Part shown: in pieces, positions 7,450 through 15,000 of the stretch
Layout of the letters: each line of letters starts with the position of its first letter
How positions within the stretch are numbered: position 1 is the first letter of the stretch
Assembly (NCBI GenBank): GCA_900542125.1
Contig: UQMO01000017.1
Coordinates: 1 to 39,715 of the forward strand
Reading direction: 5' to 3'
DNA: 39,715 bases
Origin: an uncultured Collinsella sp.
GTDB taxonomy: Bacteria > Actinomycetota > Coriobacteriia > Coriobacteriales > Coriobacteriaceae
Program-made: the position numbers and the translations under genes
The notes under the pieces: model-generated
Database searches by the model: none
Told to the model about the DNA's origin: nothing
What the model saw: only the letters and a program-made list of their open reading frames with translations

Positions 7450-8019
7450 GTGAGCGGAAAACAAAAATACGTCGATTGCTATCCGACAAACGGGTCTGGA
7501 ATTGCATTCACCGGCATTTCGGGGCAGATTGATACACATGTACGAAAGGGAACCTATGTGGTGCGTTGGGTTGGAGCTGCTGCAGGCCCGATATGGATTG
7601 CGGTCTTGCGCCCCGATGTCCAAATAGGTTTCTCTCTAGACGGGAAGTTGCTCATGGACGTCATCTATGACGGAGATGACTGGGTCGATCATTATACTTG
7701 GCGCCTGGTCGGCTCGAACGACAATGGGGATGTGGTGTTTGATGGACTATGTCCAAAGCATCTCCATCCTTTTGTCTCGTCGTTAATTGAGAGTTCCGCT
7801 CGTGTTGCCCCCTACAGCTCGGCATCGCTTCATGATACGGACGTTTTGAAGACCATAAGGGAATCAATTGACGATGGCACGATGAGCGGCCCGCTGTTTT
7901 CTCGGCTTGTGGGGCTAGATGAGATTGGCTCGAAACGACTGCTTGCGGGCGAAAAAGTGGAACTCACTTATCGGTCGATGATTTCAATCCTGCGGCTAGC
8001 CGATGTTCTTCGCAAATAA
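7450..8019 (+). CDS. Hypothetical protein, unrecognised
   Basis: A 189-residue frame I do not recognise. The start is a GTG at 7450 with a poorly spaced AAGG; the frame is open upstream only to 7399, and there is no better ATG, so the N-terminus is uncertain. No signal peptide or clear membrane segment is seen. Residues about 5-120 are rich in beta-type and Trp/Asp patterns (DGDDWVDHYTWRLVG). The last 40 residues (LVGLDEIGSKRLLAGEKVEL, then a leucine-rich helix) loosely resemble the second half of an XRE-type helix-turn-helix. Its base composition is more AT-rich than neighbouring operons and it sits alone after a tRNA gene, a common site for acquired DNA. Confidence 0.6.
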   Translation: MSGKQKYVDCYPTNGSGIAFTGISGQIDTHVRKGTYVVRWVGAAAGPIWIAVLRPDVQIGFSLDGKLLMDVIYDGDDWVDHYTWRLVGSNDNGDVVFDGLCPKHLHPFVSSLIESSARVAPYSSASLHDTDVLKTIRESIDDGTMSGPLFSRLVGLDEIGSKRLLAGEKVELTYRSMISILRLADVLRK

Positions 8020-8047
8020 ATGAGGCTTCCCTATTCAAAAACAGAAA

Positions 8048-8126
8048 ACCCCGCTAAACGTGATTCCCCTAGGGAAACACGTTTAGCGGGGTCCTAGCGT
8101 GATTTCCCTAGGGGAATCACGCCATC
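8048..8126. terminator. Tandem twin hairpins between convergent genes
   Basis: Hairpin 1 pairs ACCCCGCTAAACGTG with CACGTTTAGCGGGGT around TTCCCCTAGGGAA. Hairpin 2 immediately follows as GCGTGATTTCCCT-AGGGGAATCACGC. Both share the palindromic TTCCCCTAGGGAA core. They lie between the 8019 and 8154 gene ends and probably end transcription both ways, although neither has a clear T run. Confidence 0.65.
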
Positions 8127-8153
8127 AGACGAATAGCTCTGCCAGGCAGTTCG

Positions 8154-8627
8154 CTACTCCTCCCAGTAAGCGTCTGCAAGCAGCTTAAAGCAGATCTTCT
8201 TGACCGGCTGCGCGCCATCGCCCGGGAACTTGAGCGTGGGCATATGAGGCTCGCCGGCAACGAACAGCGCAAACTTATCGTCGGCAAGATCGCCGGCGAT
8301 CGAGGCGTCGGAATCGACCAGATCGTAGTCGTCCTTCTCGTCAAACTCCTGGACCAGCGTCAGGCTGCCCGTGGCGACCTTAAAGGCCTCGCGACCCTCG
8401 ACGTCGATCTGCAGGTCGTGATAGCGCTGATGCGTCTCGTAGTGGGCCTCGGCCTCCGGACGCGTCGTGGGAGCCATGACGTTCGCAAAGACCTTGTCGC
8501 CCAGAATCGGATGGCTGCCGACCTCGAGCTGCGCCGGGTCGTTCTCCTCGAGCCAGTCGATCAGCACGTCGAGGCCCTTGAGCATTCCGCGGTACTCCTC
8601 GATATCGCCCAATGCACCGTAAATCAT
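8154..8627 (-). CDS. YhcH/YjgK/YiaL (EbgC-like) family protein
   Basis: A 157-residue cytoplasmic cupin-like protein of the family that includes YhcH/NanQ and the EbgC subunit of evolved beta-galactosidase. Members often bind metal and act as sugar anomerases or accessory proteins in amino-sugar and sialic-acid loci. Visible hallmarks are YETHQRYHDLQIDVEGRE near residue 85 (conserved His, Asp and Glu of the metal site), a PHMP motif near 130 and a VKKICFKLL strand at the end. AGGGGA precedes the ATG. It is the last gene of the galactosamine cluster, separated from lacC by a nagA remnant. A role as anomerase for galactosamine or tagatose phosphates is inferred only from context. Confidence 0.9.
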   Translation of the reverse strand: MIYGALGDIEEYRGMLKGLDVLIDWLEENDPAQLEVGSHPILGDKVFANVMAPTTRPEAEAHYETHQRYHDLQIDVEGREAFKVATGSLTLVQEFDEKDDYDLVDSDASIAGDLADDKFALFVAGEPHMPTLKFPGDGAQPVKKICFKLLADAYWEE

Positions 8628-8659
8628 CTAAATCCCCTCTCGGATCGTTTCTTTGGCGG

Positions 8660-8791
8660 CTACTCGATAAACGCGTTACCGACGCTGTTGCCGCCCACAT
8701 ACGTCTCGACCAGGGTAAGGTCGGGATTGAACACGACAACGTCGGCGTCGCGCCCCGACATAATGCTACTGCACTTGTCGTCGACATGAGC
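8660..8791 (-). pseudogene. 3' remnant of a second nagA gene
   Basis: Read on the minus strand this 132-base piece gives AHVDDKCSSIMSGRDAD, then VVVFNPDLTLVETYVGG and NSVGNAFIE before a TAG stop. It aligns in frame with the last 43 residues of the complete NagA at 11517-12686, ending at the same stop position. DNA identity is about 80 percent over the whole piece. Similarity stops sharply upstream, and no start or catalytic part remains. It lies in the 197-base gap between lacC and yhcH, so an earlier arrangement probably had a full nagA there that was lost by deletion or by recombination with the other copy. Confidence 0.9.
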
Positions 8792-8824
8792 TAGCAAGCG
8801 ATGCCGGGACCGACGCCCAAGCCC

Positions 8825-9760
8825 TTACAGCTCGGTCACGACAACGCCGTTGTAGACCTCGTCCCAACGGTCCATGACCAGATGGCCGGTCATAGGATCC
8901 ATGGCGTTGAGCTTGCCGCAAGTGTTGGCGGTACGCAGCACCGTCTCGTCGTCTGCGCCAGCAGCGATGGCATGCGCGAAGCCTGCGATAGTGGAGTCAC
9001 CAGAGCCCGTGGCGTTAACGGCAGGGATATCGGGCGTCTTTGCGCGGAACGCACGGCCGTTGTGGAAGCCAACGGAGCCGGCAGCACCCATGGACACGAC
9101 GACCCAGGGGATATCGGAGAAGCGGGCATCAGAGGCGAGCGCGGCGCGGAGCTCGTCCACATCGTCGGTGGTAAAGCTCGTGCCCAGAAGGCCGTTGATC
9201 TCGGTCAGGTTGGGCTTGACCAGCTCGGGCTTAATTTCGGACTTAAGGGCGGCCTCGAGCGAAGCACCCGAGGTATCGAGCAGCACCTTGGCTCCGGCGT
9301 TCTCTGCAATGCCCGTGATCTTGGCATAGTAGTCTGCCTCGACACCGCGGGGCAGCGAACCCGAAATGGTGACGACGTCGGCCTTGCCCGCAAGCTCGGT
9401 AAACTTGGCGGTAAAGGCATCGAGCTCCTCGGGGGCAATTGTCGGGCCGCTCTCGAGCAGCTCGGTCTGGTTGCCGGCGTGGAGAATGTTGAGGCAAATT
9501 CGAGTCTCGCCCTTGATGGGCACAAAGTCGTTGTTAATACCGTTGGCGTCCATGAGCTCAGCCATGTAGGCGCCCATGTGGCCGCCGAGTAGACCGGTTG
9601 CCACAACGTCGTCGCCCAGCTGACCCAGCACACGGGCCACGTTGAGGCCCTTGCCGCCGGCGGTCTTTTCGGGCGTCACGCGGTTGACGTCGTCGATAAT
9701 GAGCTCATCGAGCTGATAGCGCGTATCGACAGACGGGTTCATCGTAACGGTGAGGATCAT
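8825..9760 (-). CDS. lacC: PfkB-family hexose-phosphate kinase (LacC/FruK type)
   Basis: A 311-residue cytoplasmic sugar kinase. In this context it most likely phosphorylates tagatose-6-phosphate to tagatose-1,6-bisphosphate. The N-terminus MILTVTMNPSVDTRY, KTAGGKGLNVARVLGQLG, SGSLPRG, KPNLTEI and the PfkB signature VNATGSGDSTIAGF with its catalytic Asp are all present. The opening resembles LacC closely, but 1-phosphofructokinase (FruK) cannot be excluded by sequence reading alone. AAGGAG stands six bases before the ATG. It follows the aldose-epimerase-like gene by 59 bases and precedes the nagA remnant and yhcH. Confidence 0.9.
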   Translation of the reverse strand: MILTVTMNPSVDTRYQLDELIIDDVNRVTPEKTAGGKGLNVARVLGQLGDDVVATGLLGGHMGAYMAELMDANGINNDFVPIKGETRICLNILHAGNQTELLESGPTIAPEELDAFTAKFTELAGKADVVTISGSLPRGVEADYYAKITGIAENAGAKVLLDTSGASLEAALKSEIKPELVKPNLTEINGLLGTSFTTDDVDELRAALASDARFSDIPWVVVSMGAAGSVGFHNGRAFRAKTPDIPAVNATGSGDSTIAGFAHAIAAGADDETVLRTANTCGKLNAMDPMTGHLVMDRWDEVYNGVVVTEL

Positions 9761-9819
9761 TTTTAGCTCCTTATCTCGCAGGCTCCTTATGCCTCGCGAT
9801 ACGAGTCGACAAAACGGAA

Positions 9820-10701
9820 TTACAGAATCTCAATCGTGAACGAGCGGACGATGGTCTCCTTGGGCTTGGCGACAAGGCAGCCGCGCTTATGCTCAAGTAC
9901 GTCGTCCTCATTGGAGCAGGTCGAGAGGCCGCCCCAAGGCTCAACTGCCACAAAATCGCCCTCGGGCTTACTCCACACAATGAGATACGGGAAGCCCTCG
10001 AAGCTCAGGCGAACGCCCTTGTCCTCCCCCTTCTTAGAAAGCGTGACCTGGCGGCTCTCGAGCACGTCAAAGATGGTCTCCGCAAAATCGAAGAGCTCGT
10101 GCGACAGGGGCAGCGTCTTTCCCACCATGGGGTTCTTGGAACGGTTTGCCACGTCAATCAATCCGGTCGAGGGCACGGCGGTGCAAAGCTCCGCAGCCTC
10201 GTCTTTCTCAAAGCGCAGCTCGTAGTCCGTATAGGCCTCGCCCTCATCGAGCGGACACCTAAAGCCGGGATGACCGCCGATAAAGAACGGCATGTCCTCG
10301 GTTCCCTCGTTGGTCACCTCATAGGAGACGCGCACGGCGGTATCCTCGAGCGTATAACGAGCGACAATCTTAAACGGGTACGGATAATCGCTCAGCAGCG
10401 CGGCGTTATCCTCCGAAGCCAGGCACATCGCCAGCTCGTTCTTGCCTTGGCTCAGTAGCTTCCACTCCTGTTTGCGCGCAAACCCGTGGCGGGCGAGCTT
10501 TACATGCTGCCCAGCAAACGTCATGGCGCTGTTGTCGCGCAAGCCTCCGCAAATCGGGAAGCAAATCGGTGCCTGACCGGACCACACGGCGGGATCGCCC
10601 TGCCACAGATACTCGCGACCTCCGGCCTCGATCGAGGTAAACGAACCGCCAGCCGTGGACACCTTAATAGAAATCGAATCGTTGGAGAGAGCGTATTCCA
10701 T
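9820..10701 (-). CDS. Aldose 1-epimerase family protein (LacX/YphB-like)
   Basis: A 293-residue cytoplasmic galactose-mutarotase-fold protein of the LacX-like subgroup found in sugar-phosphate loci. Motifs include GGSFTSIEAGGREYLWQGD, FPICGGLRDN, KLARHGFARKQEW, FFIGGHPGFRCPL with the likely catalytic His, and VAVEPWGGLSTC near the end. The open frame runs 45 codons further upstream, but AAAGGATG just before the ATG at 10701 fixes this start. It is probably co-transcribed with lacC. It may interconvert anomers of galactosamine or tagatose derivatives. It is only distantly similar to galM at 5135-6187. A divergent flavodoxin gene starts 157 bases away. Confidence 0.88.
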   Translation of the reverse strand: MEYALSNDSISIKVSTAGGSFTSIEAGGREYLWQGDPAVWSGQAPICFPICGGLRDNSAMTFAGQHVKLARHGFARKQEWKLLSQGKNELAMCLASEDNAALLSDYPYPFKIVARYTLEDTAVRVSYEVTNEGTEDMPFFIGGHPGFRCPLDEGEAYTDYELRFEKDEAAELCTAVPSTGLIDVANRSKNPMVGKTLPLSHELFDFAETIFDVLESRQVTLSKKGEDKGVRLSFEGFPYLIVWSKPEGDFVAVEPWGGLSTCSNEDDVLEHKRGCLVAKPKETIVRSFTIEIL

Positions 10702-10857
10702 TGCCCATCCTTTCGAACAACTGCTTTTTGCTCGCAAGAACCCGTCTCGGCCCTGACCAAAGGACAAACCCGCACGTTCATCGATACGTCCGGTATCCCA
10801 GCCATGCAACGGGGTACCATACAGACATTGATGCAATTACAGCTGAAAGGCCTTCTT

Positions 10858-11442
10858 ATGCGAACCATCATCCTCTACGCCTCGCGCCATCACGGCAATA
10901 CGAAAAAGCTCGTGGACGCCATCGTCGAGGCACACCCCGAGATCGATACCCTCGATGTAAAGGCACTCGGTAAAAACGAGTATCCCAACCTGCACGAATA
11001 TCATCTGATCGGTGTCGCCACGGGAATCTATTACTCCGAGATCGACAAGGACATGGCACGCGTGCTCACTAACGTGCTGCAGCCGCAGGACAAGGTGTTT
11101 GGCCTTATGACCTACGGTGGCAAAAACAAGTGGTACGGCAAGGATATCGATGGTATCTGCCGCATGAAGCAGGCCATCTTTATGGGTGTCTACGGCTGCC
11201 CCGGTTTTGATACGTGGGGGCCATTCAAGCTCGCCGGCGGTGTCCAAAAGGGACACCCGACCGCCGAGGAAATTAAGGGCGCCGTCGACTTCTTCGACAA
11301 GATCGAAGACGAGTATGGCGACATCATCGTCGAAGAATACGCCAAGCGTGAGAAGCGCCTAGCATACGAGAAGGAGCATCCTGCGGGAGGTCTGGTGGCC
11401 GGCGTTAAGCGCACGGCAAAGAAGATTGCTAACAAGCTGTAA
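10858..11442 (+). CDS. Flavodoxin-domain protein
   Basis: A 194-residue cytoplasmic protein whose first 150 residues form a flavodoxin domain. The FMN phosphate loop YASRHHGNTKKLVDAI is at the N-terminus, GVATGIYYSEID is near residue 55, and FGLMTYGGKNKWYG near 85 probably contacts the flavin ring. The C-terminal 45 residues are charged and basic. GAAAGG precedes the ATG at 10858; longer frames upstream lack such a site. It is transcribed against the surrounding catabolic operon and closed by its own terminator. It is likely an electron carrier or flavin reductase in anaerobic metabolism; the partner is unknown. Confidence 0.88.
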   Translation: MRTIILYASRHHGNTKKLVDAIVEAHPEIDTLDVKALGKNEYPNLHEYHLIGVATGIYYSEIDKDMARVLTNVLQPQDKVFGLMTYGGKNKWYGKDIDGICRMKQAIFMGVYGCPGFDTWGPFKLAGGVQKGHPTAEEIKGAVDFFDKIEDEYGDIIVEEYAKREKRLAYEKEHPAGGLVAGVKRTAKKIANKL

Positions 11443-11473
11443 CTGTTAAGGTGCTTTTGAGCGTTTAACTCAT

Positions 11474-11512
11474 ACGGCGGGTCCGAGCAATTTCGGGCCC
11501 GCCGTCTTTTTT
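11474..11512 (+). terminator. Terminator of the flavodoxin gene
   Basis: A 13-bp stem (11474-11486 with 11493-11505, one G:U) is followed by CTTTTTTAT. It ends only four bases from the nagA stop on the other strand and may also serve that gene. Confidence 0.88.
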
Positions 11513-11516
11513 ATCG

Positions 11517-12686
11517 TTACTCGGTAAAGGCGTTGCCGACGCTCTGGCCGCCAACATACGTCTCGACGAGGGTGAGCTCATGGTCGAACACGACAAAGTC
11601 GGCGTCGCGACCCGGCATGATGCTGCCGCACTTATCCTCGACGTGCGCGGAGCGTGCCGGCACCTCGGTTGCCATGCGAATGGCGATATCGGCGCTGGCG
11701 ATGCCCCAGTCGACGATATTCTTGACGCCCTGGGCAAGCGTGAGCACCGAGCCGGCAATGCTCTTGCCGTCGGCGAGCCAGCACAGGTTGTCCTTCATGA
11801 TGACGTCCATGCCACCACTGGTGTAGCTGCCCTCGGGCATGCCGCCGCAACCCAGGCAGTCGGTGATGAGCACCGTGTGCTGCCAGCCCTTTGCCTGCAG
11901 CAGTGCCTTGATGGCGGCAGGGTTTACGTGCTTGCCGTCACAGATGATCTCGGCGTAGGTCTCGGGCGTGGACATGGCAGCGCCCACGACACCGGGCTCA
12001 CGGTGATGCAGGCCGCGCTGACCGTTATAGGTATGCGTAAAGCAGCTGGCACCGGCGTTGATGGCGGCGATGCACTCATCGTAGGTGGCGTCGGAGTGAC
12101 CGATGCTGGTCACCACACCCTTGGCGTTCAGAGCAGCCGCATAAGCAGCGGCACCGTCGCGCTCGGCCGCCATGGCGCTCTTAACGATGCGACCACCCGC
12201 AGCCTCCTGCCACTGATCGAAGACCTCCTCGGAGGGATCGATAAGATAAGCGGGGTTCTGCGCGCCCACGTGCTTCATGGTAAAGAAGGGGCCCTCCAGG
12301 TAGATGCCCTGAATGCGAGCACCGCAGAAGTCGGGGCCGCGGCCCTCGTCCGCCTTGGCGATAGCGGCGCAGGCGTCCTTGATCTGCTCGACGCCATCGG
12401 TGAACGTCGTGGGCAGCCAGCTGGTGGTACCGCGACGGGCGAGCTCGGTTGAGCTGATATCGATGCCCTCGGGATCGTTATCGGTAGTTGAGTGGTTGTA
12501 GAAGCCATGGATGTGAGTATCGACCATACCCGGTGCGATCCACGATCCCGTGTAGTCCTTAATCTCGCAAGAGGGCTCGTCGGCCTGCCAGGCGCCAAAG
12601 ACGCCGTCCTCGACCATAAGATAGCCGCCCAGTTGCGGGCCTGCCGGCAAGAAGAACTTGTCAGCCTTAATTGCGTACGTGCTCAT
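11517..12686 (-). CDS. nagA: N-acetylhexosamine-6-phosphate deacetylase
   Basis: A cytoplasmic amidohydrolase removing the acetyl group of N-acetylglucosamine- or N-acetylgalactosamine-6-phosphate. At 389 residues it is normal length. The metal site begins with DTHIHGFYNH. Further hallmarks are GTTSWLPTTFTD, YLEGPF, TSIGHSDATYDE, CFTHTYNGQRGLHHREPG, LITDCLGCGGMPEG and a closing GRDADFVVFD strand. Translation starts at ATG 12686 with GGAG six bases upstream; a GTG two codons earlier is less likely. Next to AgaS and a GalNAc-type PTS, the galactosamine form (AgaA role) is the better guess. Its last 43 codons are duplicated as the remnant at 8660-8791. Confidence 0.93.
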   Translation of the reverse strand: MSTYAIKADKFFLPAGPQLGGYLMVEDGVFGAWQADEPSCEIKDYTGSWIAPGMVDTHIHGFYNHSTTDNDPEGIDISSTELARRGTTSWLPTTFTDGVEQIKDACAAIAKADEGRGPDFCGARIQGIYLEGPFFTMKHVGAQNPAYLIDPSEEVFDQWQEAAGGRIVKSAMAAERDGAAAYAAALNAKGVVTSIGHSDATYDECIAAINAGASCFTHTYNGQRGLHHREPGVVGAAMSTPETYAEIICDGKHVNPAAIKALLQAKGWQHTVLITDCLGCGGMPEGSYTSGGMDVIMKDNLCWLADGKSIAGSVLTLAQGVKNIVDWGIASADIAIRMATEVPARSAHVEDKCGSIMPGRDADFVVFDHELTLVETYVGGQSVGNAFTE

Positions 12687-12743
12687 ATGCACTCCTTGCT
12701 TCTAAAGCAGTTGACTGTGGTGATGCTATACCCAGCTCAGGTA

Positions 12744-12784
12744 AAACAAAAAGCGCCCGCCCGCCGTTATGAGCGGACGGGCGC
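12744..12784 (-). terminator. Terminator after agaS
   Basis: A 12-bp GC stem (12753-12764 with 12773-12784, one G:U) is followed on the minus strand by TTTTTGTTTT. It separates agaS from nagA, so nagA needs its own promoter or read-through. Confidence 0.88.
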
Positions 12785-12802
12785 CCTTACAGAGGGACGC
12801 GA

Positions 12803-13969
12803 TTAAGCGGTGAAGGGGTGAATCGTCACGCCCTTGACCACGCGGTTGACCGTGCCGGTGGGGCTCGGCGTATCGGGCGTGTTGCCCACGCGCACGGAGT
12901 TGAGCAGGCTGATGGCCTGGGCAAACATCACGAACGGCAGAGCGAGGTAGCCCTCGGGAAGCGCTTCGTAGCCCTTAAAGGTGAAGGACTCGCCCTCATA
13001 GACGGTGGCACCTTCCTGCTGAACGGCGATGGTGTGCTGAGCGATCTCGTCGCCACCGATCTCGTTGAGGATGTCGATGTCGTACTGACGGGTGTAGGCG
13101 TCGTTGTTGACGAACACGAAGACGAGCGTCTTATCGTCGACAAAGGACTTAGGTCCGTGACGATAGCCCATGGAGGTGTCGTAGGAAGTAGCGACCAGAC
13201 CGTGAGCGAGCTCGAGGATCTTGAGCTGGCTCTCCTGGGCAAGGCCACCGAAGGAGCCAGAACCCAAGTAGGTCACGCGGTTGAAGTCGCCAGCCAGGTA
13301 ATCGGCGATCTCGGGCTCACGGGAGATGACCTCCTCGCCCATCTTGGCGATGGTCTCGACCCACTCGGCCTTCTGCTCGTCAGAGGCAGTGTCGAAAATA
13401 AGGGTGGAGAGCAGGGTCATGCAGGAATAAGAACCGGTCATGGCGAAGCCCTTGTCGTTGGCGCGCGGAATGAGCAGCGTCAGCGCATTGGGATCATCGG
13501 CAGACTCGACGGCGAGCTTGCCCTCGGGAGCGCAGGTGATGTTGAGGAACTTGACGTTGTGGACGAGCTCCTTGGCAACGGCAACGGCGGCAAGGCTCTC
13601 GGGGCTGTTGCCAGAGCGGGCAAAGGAAACCACGAGCGTGGGATCCTCGGCGCGCAGGAAGTCACGCGGGGCGCTCACGATGTCGGTCGTGGCGATGGGC
13701 TTAAAGTCGTAGAGATCAGTGTTGCCAGCGTGACGCAGGTACGGGGCACAGGTATCGCCAACGTAGTCGGACGTACCGGCACCGGTAAAGACAACGGACA
13801 GACGGCCCTCGCCCATAGCGCGAGCCTCGGCCAGGAAGGCCTCGATGGCCTCCTTGTTCTCGCGATAGATGTTGAGCGTATCACGCCAAAGCTCGGGCTG
13901 CTGAGCAATCTCGGCCGTGGTGATCTGGGCGCCGAGCTCGGTGAGCTCCTCGACACTCTTCTCGAACAT
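12803..13969 (-). CDS. agaS: AgaS-family galactosamine-6-phosphate isomerase/deaminase
   Basis: A cytoplasmic SIS-domain enzyme converting galactosamine-6-phosphate to tagatose-6-phosphate plus ammonia. The 388-residue length is typical. It has two SIS halves. The first contains VVFTGAGTSDYVGD and SFARSGNSPES (phosphosugar-binding Ser/Thr), and the second contains YLGSGSFGGLAQESQLKILE and YDTSMGYRHGPKSFV. The YRHGPKSF motif is characteristic of AgaS and GlmS-like proteins. GAGAGAGG precedes the ATG. A promoter with a perfect TATAAT and an overlapping CTGGTAGTAACCAG palindrome lies just upstream, so the neighbouring GntR protein is the likely repressor. An antisense frame of similar length is a composition shadow. 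Confidence 0.93.
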   Translation of the reverse strand: MFEKSVEELTELGAQITTAEIAQQPELWRDTLNIYRENKEAIEAFLAEARAMGEGRLSVVFTGAGTSDYVGDTCAPYLRHAGNTDLYDFKPIATTDIVSAPRDFLRAEDPTLVVSFARSGNSPESLAAVAVAKELVHNVKFLNITCAPEGKLAVESADDPNALTLLIPRANDKGFAMTGSYSCMTLLSTLIFDTASDEQKAEWVETIAKMGEEVISREPEIADYLAGDFNRVTYLGSGSFGGLAQESQLKILELAHGLVATSYDTSMGYRHGPKSFVDDKTLVFVFVNNDAYTRQYDIDILNEIGGDEIAQHTIAVQQEGATVYEGESFTFKGYEALPEGYLALPFVMFAQAISLLNSVRVGNTPDTPSPTGTVNRVVKGVTIHPFTA

Positions 13970-14008
13970 TTCTAATACCTCTCTCTAGAAGTAATCCTCT
14001 GACGTGCA

Positions 14009-14044
14009 ATTATACACTTCAGTTGGTTATCTGGTAGTAACCAG
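14009..14044 (-). promoter_or_regulatory. agaS promoter and GntR operator
   Basis: On the minus strand, TATAAT lies at 14009-14014, and a 17-base spacing puts the -35 position at 14032-14037. That is inside the inverted repeat CTGGT-AGTA-ACCAG (14031-14044). A half-like AGTTGGTT lies at 14021-14028. The operator resembles the sites of NagR/DasR-type HutC regulators and recurs at 18324 before the PTS operon. Confidence 0.75.
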
Positions 14045-14083
14045 TTAAATGCAAAGAATCACCATATGGAAACGATGCGGACA

Positions 14084-14815
14084 CTAGTTGCTACGCTGGT
14101 GGTAAACCTTGTATTTAAACTGATCGGCACGAGCAACCGAGAGTGTATACTCCACAATCTCGTTTGACTCGTTATACGTAGTCCTGACCAAATCGAGCAC
14201 AGGCGAGCCCTCGACAATTCCCAAAAGGTGAGCATCGGTGGGACGGGCTATGCTCGCATAGAACTCCTCTTCGGCCACGCGAATCTTTTGCTGAAAGTCT
14301 TGCTCAATCACATCGTAAAGCGGCTTACGCTCCAGCAGCGGTCGCTTTAGGGATAGAAATTGACGAACCGGTAGATAGCTGCGTTCGACCATCATGGGCA
14401 TGTTGTCGGCAGAACGAAGTCGCTTGAGCTTAAAAATGCGATCGCCGATACGCAATCCCATATGCTCGGCCAGATTCTTATCGGCCTCCATCTCGCAAAA
14501 CTCGAGAATCGTGGTCTCGGGGTCGCGACCCATCGCGCGCATCTGCTCGGTAAAGCTGTAGGACTGCATAAGATTGGTTGCCTTTGCCGAACGGTCGGTC
14601 ACAAAGGTACCGCGACCGTGCTGCCGAACCACCAATCCTAAACGCTCCAGTTCCTGCAGAGCCAGGCGTACCGTAGTGCGCGAGAGACCATAGCGCTCCG
14701 ATAGTTCGCGCTCGGAAGGAATCATGTCACCGGCGCGATATTCATGGTCGATCTTTTCGGTCAGAATATCGACCAGCTGATCGTACAGCGGTTGCTTACG
14801 CGCTCCGATCGCCAT
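14084..14815 (-). CDS. GntR-family (HutC/UTRA) amino-sugar regulator
   Basis: A 243-residue regulator. The winged helix spans about 5-75: QPLYDQLVDILTEKI, IPSERELSERYGLSRTTVR, then RQHGRGTFV. The UTRA domain spans about 95-235, with MMVERSYLP and YDVIEQDF. It resembles NagR/YvoA and DasR, which sense glucosamine- or N-acetylglucosamine-6-phosphate; here galactosamine-6-phosphate or GalNAc-6-phosphate is the natural guess. GGGAGG lies before the ATG. It sits between agaS and the PTS operon, both of which have CTGGTAGTAACCA sites upstream. No such site is visible before its own gene, so strong autoregulation is not indicated. Confidence 0.92.
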   Translation of the reverse strand: MAIGARKQPLYDQLVDILTEKIDHEYRAGDMIPSERELSERYGLSRTTVRLALQELERLGLVVRQHGRGTFVTDRSAKATNLMQSYSFTEQMRAMGRDPETTILEFCEMEADKNLAEHMGLRIGDRIFKLKRLRSADNMPMMVERSYLPVRQFLSLKRPLLERKPLYDVIEQDFQQKIRVAEEEFYASIARPTDAHLLGIVEGSPVLDLVRTTYNESNEIVEYTLSVARADQFKYKVYHQRSN

Positions 14816-14900
14816 CCTATCCTCCCTTTTGCTCGAATTCGGCTAACTACCTAGGGTGTTTAGCATTATCTGTCTGCCACACCCGAATCAACAAGAAAAC

Positions 14901-14934
14901 AAAAGCCGCGCGCTCTTTCGAGCACGCGGCTTTT
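14901..14934 (-). terminator. Terminator of the PTS operon
   Basis: AAAAGCCGCG at 14901 pairs with CGCGGCTTTT near 14925 around a CTCTTTCGAG centre, giving a symmetrical stem with A run and T run on either side. It lies 67 bases after the EIID stop and may work in both directions. Confidence 0.9.
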
Positions 14935-15000
14935 AACATACACATGGCTTAAGGGGTCGGGGTGTGAGCCGCGTAGGGACACACCCCTCAAGCTAGAGCC

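Noticed and set aside
12818..13975. 385-codon antisense frame over agaS
   Set aside because: Composition shadow of a high-GC gene; low-complexity Gly/Val/Leu/Asp product and no ribosome site, while AgaS motifs are clear on the other strand.
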